Positions 54,069 through 62,043 of a stretch of 64,000 nucleotides of DNA are shown here, piece by piece. Position 1 is the stretch's first letter. Each line of letters begins with the position of its first letter. The stretch spans positions 248,001 through 312,000 of the forward strand of contig NZ_SORE01000005.1 in assembly GCF_004366595.1 (NCBI RefSeq), written 5' to 3'. A program made the translations under genes and the position numbers. This DNA comes from Paraburkholderia rhizosphaerae (GTDB lineage: Bacteria > Pseudomonadota > Gammaproteobacteria > Burkholderiales > Burkholderiaceae). The notes beneath the pieces are model-generated. The model did no database searches. It was not told the DNA's origin and saw only the letters and a program-made list of their open reading frames with translations.

Positions 54069-55619
54069 ATGGCTCTATTTAGCGTGCGGACGCTTGGATT
54101 TCCGGAGATCCGTCGGGATCACAGGCTGTGCCAACTACCCTTGCGCAAAGGCCTGGCTCTGTTGGTCTACCTGGCCGAAGCGGAGGGCTCGGTCGGGCGC
54201 GACGTCCTTGCCACCATGTTGTGGCCGGAAGGCGACGAGGAGGTTGTACGGGCGCGGCTGCGGCGTCTGTTGCATCGCCTCCGGCACGCGCTCGGCGACG
54301 ACACGCTTACCATAGATCGGTCTACGGTTAGATGGTCGACAGCGATCACTCCGCAGGTGGATTCCCAACTGTTTGAGCAAGCCTGCGACCGCGGCGAATT
54401 CGAGCAGGCGTGCTGTCACTATGCCGGCGATTTTCTCGAGGGTTTTTCGCCGGGCGACTGCCCGCAGTTTGACGAGTGGGCTTTTTTTCGCCGGGAGGCC
54501 TTGCGCGGCCGGGTGATCCAAGCACTCGAGCGAGTGGTGCACGACAGGAATGCGGCGGGCGACTACGCGGCCGCGGCCGCGCACGCCGGCCGTCTTGTTG
54601 AGCTCGATCCGTTCAGCGAAGTCTACGGCCGGCACCTCATCCGCAACCTTCTGCTCGCGGGAGACCGGGCCACCGCCCAGCGCCACCTTGAGGCTCTGAC
54701 GCAGCGTCTTCGTGACGGGCTGAATACGGCCCCTGAATCCGAGACCCGCGCGCTGCTTGATGCCGGCGCAACGTTGCGCATCGAGGACCCGCCGTCGACG
54801 CGCTACGTCAGCAGTGGCGGCGTCCATCTGGCATTTCAGACTTACGGCGCCGGCCGCGTTGATGTTCTGGTGCTGCCCGGTTTCGTGTCTCACGTCGAAC
54901 GGGTGTGGGAGGAGCCCCGGTGCCGGGCGTTCCTGTCTTCTCTCGCTGGGATGGGCCGTCTCATCCTGTTCGATCGTCGCGGCGTCGGGCTTTCCGACCG
55001 GGTCGGGTTCAATCCCAACGTCGACGCGACCGCGCAGGACATCGGCACCGTACTAGACGCCGCTGGCAGCCAAAGGGTCGTGTTGTTCGGCGCGTCGGAG
55101 GGTGGGCCAGCATGCATCAAGTTCGCCGTTGATCACCCCAACCGCGTTGCCGGTCTCATTCTGTTCGCTTCGCTGGCGAAGGGAACCGCAACGCACGACT
55201 ATCCCCACGCACTCCAAGCGAGTCAGTACGACATGTGGCTGCAGCAGCTAGTCGCGTTCTGGGGCGGCCCAGCAGGCATTGAGACATTCGCGCCGAGCCT
55301 GTCCGGCGATCCTCGGGCGAGAGCCTGGTGGGCAGGCCTGCTTCGCGCCGCGTCGAGCCCGGGCGCCATCAAGGGAGTGCTCGTGGCGTTGCGCGACATG
55401 GATGTGCGGCATCTCCTGGGTCGAATTTCAGTGCCGACCCTGGTGCTGCATCGTCACGATGACCGCGCCGTTCGCATCGGCGCCGCCCGGCATCTCGCCA
55501 GCCACATTGCGCAGGCGCGATTCGTCGAGCTCGACGGCGCTGATCACTGGCCCTTCGCGGGCGATCAGCAACCCGTTCTGGAGAAGGTCAAGCAATTTGT
55601 TGGCAGTCTCGCGGGGTAA
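54069..55619 (+). CDS. BTAD/SARP-like regulatory domain fused to alpha/beta hydrolase
   Basis: A 516-residue fusion. Residues 1-~90 are an OmpR/SARP-type winged helix (LRKGLALLVYLAEAEGSVGRDVLATMLWP), ~95-245 a bacterial transcriptional activation (BTAD) helical domain, and 270-516 an alpha/beta hydrolase with nucleophile Ser343 (FGASEGG), Asp in HRHDDRAV and His in DGADHWPF. A hydrolase attached to an activator could sense a ligand, or the protein could be a resistance-type regulator. The ATG at 54069 was chosen because the winged helix begins there; an in-frame upstream start at 53982 is weaker. It is divergent from the FAD monooxygenase (117 bases apart). Confidence 0.85.
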   Translation: MALFSVRTLGFPEIRRDHRLCQLPLRKGLALLVYLAEAEGSVGRDVLATMLWPEGDEEVVRARLRRLLHRLRHALGDDTLTIDRSTVRWSTAITPQVDSQLFEQACDRGEFEQACCHYAGDFLEGFSPGDCPQFDEWAFFRREALRGRVIQALERVVHDRNAAGDYAAAAAHAGRLVELDPFSEVYGRHLIRNLLLAGDRATAQRHLEALTQRLRDGLNTAPESETRALLDAGATLRIEDPPSTRYVSSGGVHLAFQTYGAGRVDVLVLPGFVSHVERVWEEPRCRAFLSSLAGMGRLILFDRRGVGLSDRVGFNPNVDATAQDIGTVLDAAGSQRVVLFGASEGGPACIKFAVDHPNRVAGLILFASLAKGTATHDYPHALQASQYDMWLQQLVAFWGGPAGIETFAPSLSGDPRARAWWAGLLRAASSPGAIKGVLVALRDMDVRHLLGRISVPTLVLHRHDDRAVRIGAARHLASHIAQARFVELDGADHWPFAGDQQPVLEKVKQFVGSLAG

Positions 55620-55793
55620 CGGTGACCGGGAGACGCCGCGCAACTCGATGTGAAAAGAGTGAGATTCAGAGAAAACTCCGCATCGACGCGCGGGTATGGG
55701 GTAATGGTCCGATATCCTTGGCGGACCGGCCACTCGAGTGCCAATCGTTCAGCTTCCCGCGAGCCGCCCCTCGAGGCCTACGCGCATGTCGTC

Positions 55794-56471
55794 CTAGGCC
55801 TTCGGGAGCCGTGAGAATCGGAAATTGCAATGGCTCGCGCCGCCTGCCAGTGTTTGTGTCCTTTCCAGGCGGATCCCTCGCGTTGCATAGGCGTCGAAAT
55901 CAAGTCCGCAGATGCTCGGCAAGATTTCCTTGTCTCCATGGCGAGCCGCGAATTTGCAAAAGCCACACGCTGTGTAGTCGATGCCGAACTCAAAATTGTC
56001 ATCCGGGCCCGGCTCGACAAAATCGTAGACGAAATCTTCTGAAAACTCTCTCTGATGACTTTTTGCAGCCTGCTCGCGCAGCAAAGTCTGATTCTCTGGC
56101 GACATGAATTGACGCCCGGACGCGAGACGTTCCGCTTCGGGCACGGTGAGCAATTGCGCCTTATAGGTTTCTCGCTCAATTTCGCCGATCATGGATAGCG
56201 AAACGCCGTGTCGCCGCAGCACTCGGCCGATAGCCATGAATCCCATCAGACGCATGAAGAAGTCGCTCATACGACTTGCCGCGCCTCCGACATAGGGCAT
56301 TTGCGTGAGTACGATTTCGAGTTCGTCCATCACCTCCTGCTTGATCCCATCAATATCGGATAGATGTGCGCGCGCACGCAGCATCGCTTCAGCAAGGTCG
56401 AGGCGATGCCGCATGGCAGCCTCCATATCACCGCGATGCGACTCGTAAAAAGGATGAATGACCCCGGCCAT
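55794..56471 (-). CDS. L-2-amino-thiazoline-4-carboxylic acid hydrolase-like protein
   Basis: A 225-residue protein matching the ATC hydrolase family. The C-terminal signature is ACGFCKFAARHG...LPSICGLDFDAY...GIRLERTQTLAGGASHCNFRF, with conserved Cys residues. The founding enzyme opens ATC to S- or N-carbamoyl-cysteine in cysteine biosynthesis; many relatives in gene clusters have other amidase roles. GGAGG six bases before the ATG at 56471 decides the start. It is divergent from the VOC gene, with paired operator-like repeats between them. Confidence 0.8.
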   Translation of the reverse strand: MAGVIHPFYESHRGDMEAAMRHRLDLAEAMLRARAHLSDIDGIKQEVMDELEIVLTQMPYVGGAASRMSDFFMRLMGFMAIGRVLRRHGVSLSMIGEIERETYKAQLLTVPEAERLASGRQFMSPENQTLLREQAAKSHQREFSEDFVYDFVEPGPDDNFEFGIDYTACGFCKFAARHGDKEILPSICGLDFDAYATRGIRLERTQTLAGGASHCNFRFSRLPKA

Positions 56472-56642
56472 TGGACACCTCCTTAACACCACGAACTCAA
56501 GCTAAGCTTACTCGACAATTTTTACCGCTGCCACAGTCGTCCTCGCTTTGAGCTTTCACGAAATGAGCACAAGAAAGCGGAGGACAGGATTGCACGAAGC
56601 GTTACGAGGTCGCTGATCAGCGGACCCAGTGAAATTTAATAT

Positions 56643-56692
56643 TGACATTCGTGTCAAACACACTTTGTCCGTTAATAATGACAGATCTGTCC
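56643..56692. promoter_or_regulatory. Tandem TGACA-N4-TGTCA operator-like repeats
   Basis: TGACATTCGTGTCA (56643-56656) is a perfect TGACA/TGTCA inverted repeat. TGACAGATCTGTCC (56679-56692) repeats it with one mismatch and contains the 12-bp palindrome GACAGATCTGTC. Centres are 36 bases apart. They lie between the divergent ATC-hydrolase-like and VOC genes. The regulator is not identified. Confidence 0.5.
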
Positions 56693-56735
56693 AATATCGT
56701 GTTGCGACCGTCGATCGCCCACCTCGTGCAACGAG

Positions 56736-57329
56736 ATGATCGCGTACGGTAACGTGGGACGGTGCGGGCACAGCCCTCTCTTGTATAGAAGGACATATGA
56801 CTGGCTATCACCAGATATCAAAGGTTTGCATCACAACGCGTACCGATGCAGGGATTCTGAAGAAACGCGGCGTTTCTATGACGATCTGCTCGGACTACGG
56901 CTAGCGAGCGCGTTTGAACTCAGTGCGACCAAGACCGGCCGTCCAATCAAGGCCTTACATAGTTTCTTCGAAATGGGCGACCACTCCTTTCTCGCGTTTT
57001 TCGAAGTCGTGGGGGAAGAGCGCGAGGGTATGTTTGAACCCAAGTCAGATTTCGATCTGCACATTGCTCTGGAAATTCCCGATGTGCGGACCCTGATGAG
57101 CTACAAGGAGAAAGCGGTCGCCGCTGGCGTCGAAGTGCGCGGTCCATCGGATCATGGGGCGATTCAGTCAATCTACCTGCGCGATCCTAACGGTTACGTC
57201 ATCGAGTTGACGGCACAGGTGGAGAAAGATGAGAAGAGCATTGAGCGTCGCTTACTCGAAGCCCATGGAATACTCGATCAGTGGCAACGTACCAAGTACG
57301 AATCGCCGACGCCAGACGCGGTCAACTGA
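56736..57329 (+). CDS. VOC (glyoxalase/dioxygenase) family protein
   Basis: A single VOC fold. The conserved part begins IKGLHHNAYRCRDSEETRRFYDDLLGLRLA and includes DLHIALEIPDV and YLRDPNGYVIELTAQ, with metal-ligand-type His (HH) and Glu (VIEL). Reaction not predictable. The start is uncertain: the ATG at 56736 has no ribosome-binding site. An ATG at 56797 with AAGGA nearby is out of frame with the VOC sequence, and a TTG at 56826 begins the conserved region. Either a TTG start or a small indel near the N-terminus is possible. Homologous VOC proteins usually begin just before the IKGLHHNAYR motif. Confidence 0.8.
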   Translation: MIAYGNVGRCGHSPLLYRRTYDWLSPDIKGLHHNAYRCRDSEETRRFYDDLLGLRLASAFELSATKTGRPIKALHSFFEMGDHSFLAFFEVVGEEREGMFEPKSDFDLHIALEIPDVRTLMSYKEKAVAAGVEVRGPSDHGAIQSIYLRDPNGYVIELTAQVEKDEKSIERRLLEAHGILDQWQRTKYESPTPDAVN

Positions 57330-57550
57330 AAGTGATCGATCCGGACTTAATGATCCAGGCGGAGCGCACCAGGCGAAGCAGACTTGGCGAAGCCGGGCCA
57401 CGCTGCCGCAGATGTCTCAAAGTGCGGATCACGCTGCGGCCCGGCAAACTCCACCTGCGCAATGTCTTGCCGGAGGCCGCCACAAACGCTCCCCGATGCC
57501 TCATTGATGCAGAATCGGGGCTGAGGCCACAATGACACGACCTGAATACG

Positions 57551-58243
57551 ATGGACGACCCAGAATCGCTTTCCATGGCACTGCCCGACGGCACTAAGGT
57601 CTCTGCGCTCCTTCGGGTGCCGGAGGGCGCGCGAGCCCTGTATGTCTTCGCACACGGTGCCGGGGCGGGCATGCAGCACGCCGGCATGTCGTCATTGGCC
57701 GACGCGCTTGCGGCGGTCAATGTCGCCACATTGCGCTACCAGTTTCCGTACATGGAGCGGGGCTCCAGGCGGGTGGACTCGCCGGCCGTGGCACATGCTG
57801 CCGTGCAGGCCGCCGTCGCAGAGGGCCGCCGGCGGTTGCCGGCCCTGCCGCTCTTCGCCGGCGGCAGGTCGTACGGCGGCCGCATGACGTCCCAGGCCCA
57901 GGCCATCTCCCCACTCGACGGCGTGCGTGGCCTCGCTTTCGTCGCGTTCCCGTTGCACCCGGCGGGCGCGCCCGGCGTGGAGCGGGCACGGCACCTGGCG
58001 GACGTCACGGTGCCGCTTCTCTTTCTGCAGGGCACGCGCGACAAACTGGCGGAGCTTCACCTGCTGAGGTCGGTCGTCGAGACGCTGGGGCCACGCGCCA
58101 CGCTGCATGTGGTGGACGACGCAGATCATTCGTTACACGTGCGCGCGTCCTCCGGCCGGACCGACGCGGAGGTCGTGCTCGAACTGGCACGGACGATGGC
58201 GGCGTGGTTCTTCGGCGAAGGAGGGTTCGTGCCCGTTACCTGA
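57551..58243 (+). CDS. Alpha/beta hydrolase (Tex30/KANL3-like)
   Basis: A 230-residue hydrolase of the KANL3/Tex30-like family. It shows the oxyanion-region motif FAHGAGAGMQHAGM, nucleophile elbow GGRSYGGRM, Asp in GTRDKLAE and His in VDDADHSLHV. The substrate is unknown. The start at 57551 lacks a strong ribosome-binding site; the in-frame ATG at 57575 is an alternative. It lies 220 bases after the VOC gene, so cotranscription is possible but unproven. Confidence 0.85.
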   Translation: MDDPESLSMALPDGTKVSALLRVPEGARALYVFAHGAGAGMQHAGMSSLADALAAVNVATLRYQFPYMERGSRRVDSPAVAHAAVQAAVAEGRRRLPALPLFAGGRSYGGRMTSQAQAISPLDGVRGLAFVAFPLHPAGAPGVERARHLADVTVPLLFLQGTRDKLAELHLLRSVVETLGPRATLHVVDDADHSLHVRASSGRTDAEVVLELARTMAAWFFGEGGFVPVT

Positions 58244-58589
58244 GCAAGCGCAGGTATGCAGGAATGCTTGTAGCAGAGTCGGGACGGCGAGCCGGCGAAT
58301 TCGCCGTGCTGCACTCGCCCGCTCAATCCCTTCGCTATCCGCAGAGGTCTGTCGCATAGCCACGATAAGCGACACCTGTCGCGTCAGCGACGTTTTCCCA
58401 GTACGGAGCGAGTGAATTTGTCAGATCCGCTTGCGGTGATTTGCCTCCGGAAATCGCGGAGGGCATGCTTTGATTTGGCCGTCACTCCCCGACGCGGTCG
58501 CCCGAAACCGACCCTTTGCTGCCGATCGGGATCGCATTGTCCGGCGTCGGCACTAGCGCCGACAGCAGTCATTTAGGGGATATTCGCGG
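58244..58589. other. Intergenic stretch with no gene
   Basis: About 345 bases. It contains AAACCGACCC at ~58506, also present inverted at ~61905, possibly part of the same dispersed non-coding sequence. Otherwise nothing recognised. Confidence 0.35.
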
Positions 58590-59498
58590 CTAAAAGCCCA
58601 CACGCCGCGCACATCCCACGGCGATGCTGTCGGTAAACCACGCCTTGAGCAATTGAACAGCCTGTTTGGTTTCCGCACTGGCGGGATGGACGAGGTAGTA
58701 TCCGGCGTCTAACGTAAGCGCATTATCGAATGGCTCGATCAGTTCTCCGCGAGCCAGTTCCGCTTCTACCAGCAGGGGGCTGGTGAGCACAACGCCTTGC
58801 GCGCGCACTGCAGCGTCGATCGCCATCAACGACTGGTCGAACCGGATACCGGCGATGGTTTCGATCCGCGCACCGTCGAGACCGCTGAATCGCGTCAGCC
58901 AAGCTGCCCAATGCGGGTGTAGCGTGTTGTGCAGAAGCGTCGCCGTACGCAAATCGTCGGGGCGCTTCAATCGGCGCTGTTTCGCGTATGCCGGGCTGCA
59001 ATACGCGCGAGCCACGTCATCGCACAGCAGTTGAACGGATAACCGCGCATCGATCCCGTCGAAATGCCTGATCGCGAGATCCACGCCGTCCAGTTCGAAG
59101 TCGACCATTGTCGTCGTCGTGCTCAGGCTCAATGCGATCCCCGGATTTGCTTGCAGAAAATCGGCCATGCGCGGCGCAAACCACTTCGCGGCAAAGCTCG
59201 GCGGCATCGACACGCGCACCCCGTTACCGCGGCGCTCACGAAGGCGGTGGCTCGCGTGAACGAGTTGCGCCAGCGCGGGTTGAATCTGCGCGAAGTATGC
59301 GCGAGCGTCCTCCGTCGGCGTTACCTGCCGTATCTGTCGCACGAACAGCGCGACGCCGAGCCATTCCTCAAGCTTCTGAATCTGCTGCCCTATCGCACCG
59401 GGCGTGACGTTCAGTTCCCGGGATGCAAGAGTAAAGCTGCCGAGACGCATGGCAGCTTCGAATGTAGGCAGGGCTTTCAGGGGGGGAGTCGATCGCAT
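58590..59498 (-). CDS. LysR-family regulator (GcvA-like)
   Basis: A 302-residue LysR regulator resembling GcvA/AmpR-type members. The N-terminal HTH is KALPTFEAAMRLGSFTLASRELNVTPGAIGQQIQKLEEWLGV and the effector domain runs from about residue 90. It is divergently transcribed from the EamA exporter 100 bases away, the classic arrangement for a LysR activator and its transporter target. The ligand is unknown, probably an amino acid or similar metabolite. Confidence 0.92.
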   Translation of the reverse strand: MRSTPPLKALPTFEAAMRLGSFTLASRELNVTPGAIGQQIQKLEEWLGVALFVRQIRQVTPTEDARAYFAQIQPALAQLVHASHRLRERRGNGVRVSMPPSFAAKWFAPRMADFLQANPGIALSLSTTTTMVDFELDGVDLAIRHFDGIDARLSVQLLCDDVARAYCSPAYAKQRRLKRPDDLRTATLLHNTLHPHWAAWLTRFSGLDGARIETIAGIRFDQSLMAIDAAVRAQGVVLTSPLLVEAELARGELIEPFDNALTLDAGYYLVHPASAETKQAVQLLKAWFTDSIAVGCARRVGF

Positions 59499-59597
59499 AG
59501 CTCAGTTTTTCTATTCCATAGTCGACATTAAATCATTTGTAGAGCATGGTGGTGCGGAACACAATCGGGACTTCATCCGCTTTCCTGGTGCGCTGCC

Positions 59598-60533
59598 ATG
59601 AATCCCGCCTATTTCGCCTTCGCCGCCCTCGGGTTCATCTGGGGCACCAACTTCCTGTTCATGAAGTGGGCGAGCGTCGATCTGGCTGCCAGTCAAATCG
59701 TCTTCCTGCGCGTGCTTTTCGGCTTCATCCCGCTGCTCGCCGTCGCGCTATTCACTAAGGCACTCAAATGGCGCCATCTTCGGCATGCTCACCACTTCGT
59801 GGTGATGTCGCTGCTTGCGACCGTGATTTACTACTACGCGTTCGCGAAAGGGGCCGGGCTGCTGTTCTCGAGCATTGCCGGGATGCTGAGCGGCGCCATT
59901 CCGCTTTTTTCGTTCGTGTGCGCATGGGCGCTGCTGCGTGAGGAGCGTCCGAACGCGCGAATGATCGCGGGCATCGTCAGCGGATTCGTCGGTGTACTGC
60001 TGATCGCGCGTCCGTGGAATGCGCAGGCGGCTGGCGTCAACCTGCTCGGAGTCGGCTATATGGTCGCCGGCTCACTGAGCGTGGGCTGCTCGTTCGTGTA
60101 CGCGCGCCGCTTTCTTTCCGGCCTGGACCTCTCGCCGGTCGCGCTGTCGACATGGCAGATCGGATTCGCACTGGTCCAGATCGGCTGCGTCACGGATTTC
60201 CACGGCATCATGCGTGTGACGGGCGATGCACGAGCGCTGAGCGGCCTCGTACTGGGACTCGGTCTGACGGGCACCGGGATCGCTTACATCCTCTATTACT
60301 TTATCGTCGCACGGCTCGGAGCCGTGGCCGCGTCCAGCGTGACGTACATTCCGCCGGTCGTTGCGTTGCTGATGGGTTCGTGGCTCGCGCAGGAGCCGAT
60401 TGGCGCAGTCGAACTGTTCGCGATGGGCGCAATCCTCGGTGGTGTATTTCTGCTGCAACGTGGCAGACAACCACGCGCATCCGTGGCGCGCAGCCCGGAG
60501 AGGGCGACCGGTCGGGGCCGCCGCGCCGTATGA
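59598..60533 (+). CDS. EamA/DMT-family transporter
   Basis: A 311-residue inner-membrane exporter-type drug/metabolite transporter with ten TM segments in two EamA repeats (WGTNFLFMKWASVDLAASQIVFLRVLFG, then SSVTYIPPVVALLMGSWLAQEPIG). The ATG at 59598 fits the first helix. The divergent LysR gene is a likely regulator. Substrate unknown; relatives export amino acids or purines. Confidence 0.92.
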   Translation: MNPAYFAFAALGFIWGTNFLFMKWASVDLAASQIVFLRVLFGFIPLLAVALFTKALKWRHLRHAHHFVVMSLLATVIYYYAFAKGAGLLFSSIAGMLSGAIPLFSFVCAWALLREERPNARMIAGIVSGFVGVLLIARPWNAQAAGVNLLGVGYMVAGSLSVGCSFVYARRFLSGLDLSPVALSTWQIGFALVQIGCVTDFHGIMRVTGDARALSGLVLGLGLTGTGIAYILYYFIVARLGAVAASSVTYIPPVVALLMGSWLAQEPIGAVELFAMGAILGGVFLLQRGRQPRASVARSPERATGRGRRAV

Positions 60534-60692
60534 ACGCTTTGATGACATAACGCGCGGACCGCAATTTGGCATCTCGACTGAATTCCACGGGCGAGCGGTC
60601 GGCGTACCGGTGCCAAATGCCATATGGCTCGTTCAGGGCGAGTTTTCACACGGCCTCGGCCGGCAAGCGACCGCTCGCCGGCCGCCATGCCA

Positions 60693-61262
60693 TCAAACCT
60701 CGGTCTGCTCCGCCATCTCAAGGGCATCGTCGACCTCGATTCCCAGGTAACGAACCGTACTTTCCAGCTTTGTGTGTCCGAGCAGCAACTGCACCGCTCG
60801 AAGGTTCTTCGTCCGCCGGTAGATCAGCGAAGCTTTCGTGCGGCGCATCGTGTGGGTACCGTATGCGGTATCGTCGAGGCCAATCGATGCGACCCAGCGG
60901 TGTACCAGCCGGGCATATTGCCGGGTCGACAGGTGCGGTGACGTATGAATCCGGCTCGGGAACAGGAAATCCGCCGCCTTCAGTGCCCGGGCTTCGATCC
61001 ACGCTTCGAGGCTGTCTGTAGCCCTCGACGCTACGTGGCTTCCGTGGCGGACATCCTGGACGCGTAACCGTGTAAGGTCGCACGCCCGCAGCTTGCTATC
61101 AATCGCCAGATTGAACATCGCGAGCTCACGAACATTCGACGCCATCTGAAGTCTCGTCCGAATCGCCCGGATTTCCCGAAGCTTTAACGGCGACTTCTGC
61201 CCGGTCAGCTTGCCCTTGTTCCACGGCACGCGGTCGGCAACCGCGACATTCTCGGATTTCAT
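60693..61262 (-). CDS. Tyrosine recombinase, internally deleted
   Basis: A 189-residue integrase-like protein of a type common in Burkholderia. The catalytic Arg59, HTMRR (His137-Arg140), His163 in LLGH and Tyr172 in VRYLG are all present. However, HGSHVASRAT runs straight into DSLEAWIE at residues 82-83, where intact relatives carry about 20 residues including the beta-hairpin lysine. AAAGGAGA precedes the ATG. The protein is thus probably translated but catalytically impaired. It may mark the far edge of an element. Confidence 0.8.
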   Translation of the reverse strand: MKSENVAVADRVPWNKGKLTGQKSPLKLREIRAIRTRLQMASNVRELAMFNLAIDSKLRACDLTRLRVQDVRHGSHVASRATDSLEAWIEARALKAADFLFPSRIHTSPHLSTRQYARLVHRWVASIGLDDTAYGTHTMRRTKASLIYRRTKNLRAVQLLLGHTKLESTVRYLGIEVDDALEMAEQTEV

Positions 61263-61373
61263 GGCAATCTCCTTTCAAGCGAATGGAGATTAAGTGTGCG
61301 CCGCGTCGGGTGGTGGCGGCCCGACCCACAACGGTCTGTCAATGCCTCCGATAGCGGACACTCAGGAAGTTGA

Positions 61374-61688
61374 CTAAGTCAACGCCCAATGCCAGTTGCC
61401 TGCGTAGTCTCGCTCCACAGTTTCCTGCGACTGGAAAGTGAATGTGAGAATTTCGACGATTTCGTCAGGGCACTCGCGCGCCCGAAACACCGCCCTGAAT
61501 TCCTTAAGGAGCGCCTCGTTTCCGATAAGCAGGTCGCGCTCCGCATCGGTGTTTGTTTTGATCAGAAACCAAGGCCGGGTTGGTTCAAGATCGAGCGCCG
61601 TTACGGCGCAATCTGCTACGTATCTCCGAGCATGCGAGCGCATTTCGGCTTCGGCGTATACCGCTATAAGGCGAAAACCGGCTGTCAT
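61374..61688 (-). CDS. Hypothetical protein
   Basis: About 104 residues from ATG at 61688 (MTAGFRLIAVYAEAEMRS) to WHWALT. Charged and globular-looking, with no TM or signal. No family recognised and the ribosome-binding site is weak; the open frame continues to 62129 with unconvincing sequence. It could be the C-terminal end of a degraded gene. Confidence 0.4.
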   Translation of the reverse strand: MTAGFRLIAVYAEAEMRSHARRYVADCAVTALDLEPTRPWFLIKTNTDAERDLLIGNEALLKEFRAVFRARECPDEIVEILTFTFQSQETVERDYAGNWHWALT

Positions 61689-62043
61689 CGATATTTGGCT
61701 TTGTTGATAAGGGAGGCTGCACCGAAGTATTTCTATCGATGGCCGAATTTGATGTGACGATGACCGTATCGTCAACGAATTGATCACCTCCGTCGAATGA
61801 CCTCCTGGCCGATTATGTGAGGTCGCCAACGACCGCTTTATGGCACTCCAGTTCGCGACAACCTTGATTCGACTTACTGACCGCTTTGGAGACGGCCGTC
61901 TGACCGGAGTGGGTCGGTTTGGTGCGTTCCCCGTCGGGCCCGGATTCGCCGAAGGTGGAATGCGTAAAGTCGACCCGAAGTGGACCGCAGATATGCTGAG
62001 ACGGATGACCGCAAAGCTCTCAATACCGGTCCCTCCAAGCCGA
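61689..62043. other. Non-coding or degraded stretch
   Basis: About 355 bases between a hypothetical gene and the MocR gene, both minus. Open frames here show no recognisable protein. Confidence 0.35.

Noticed and set aside
57281..57535. 84-codon frame between the VOC and hydrolase genes
   Set aside because: It begins inside the VOC gene, is basic and low in structure-like pattern, and lacks a ribosome-binding site.
58506..61905. AAACCGACCC found at two places in opposite orientation
   Set aside because: A ten-base match in GC-rich DNA is too short to call a repeat or attachment site without a genome-wide search.
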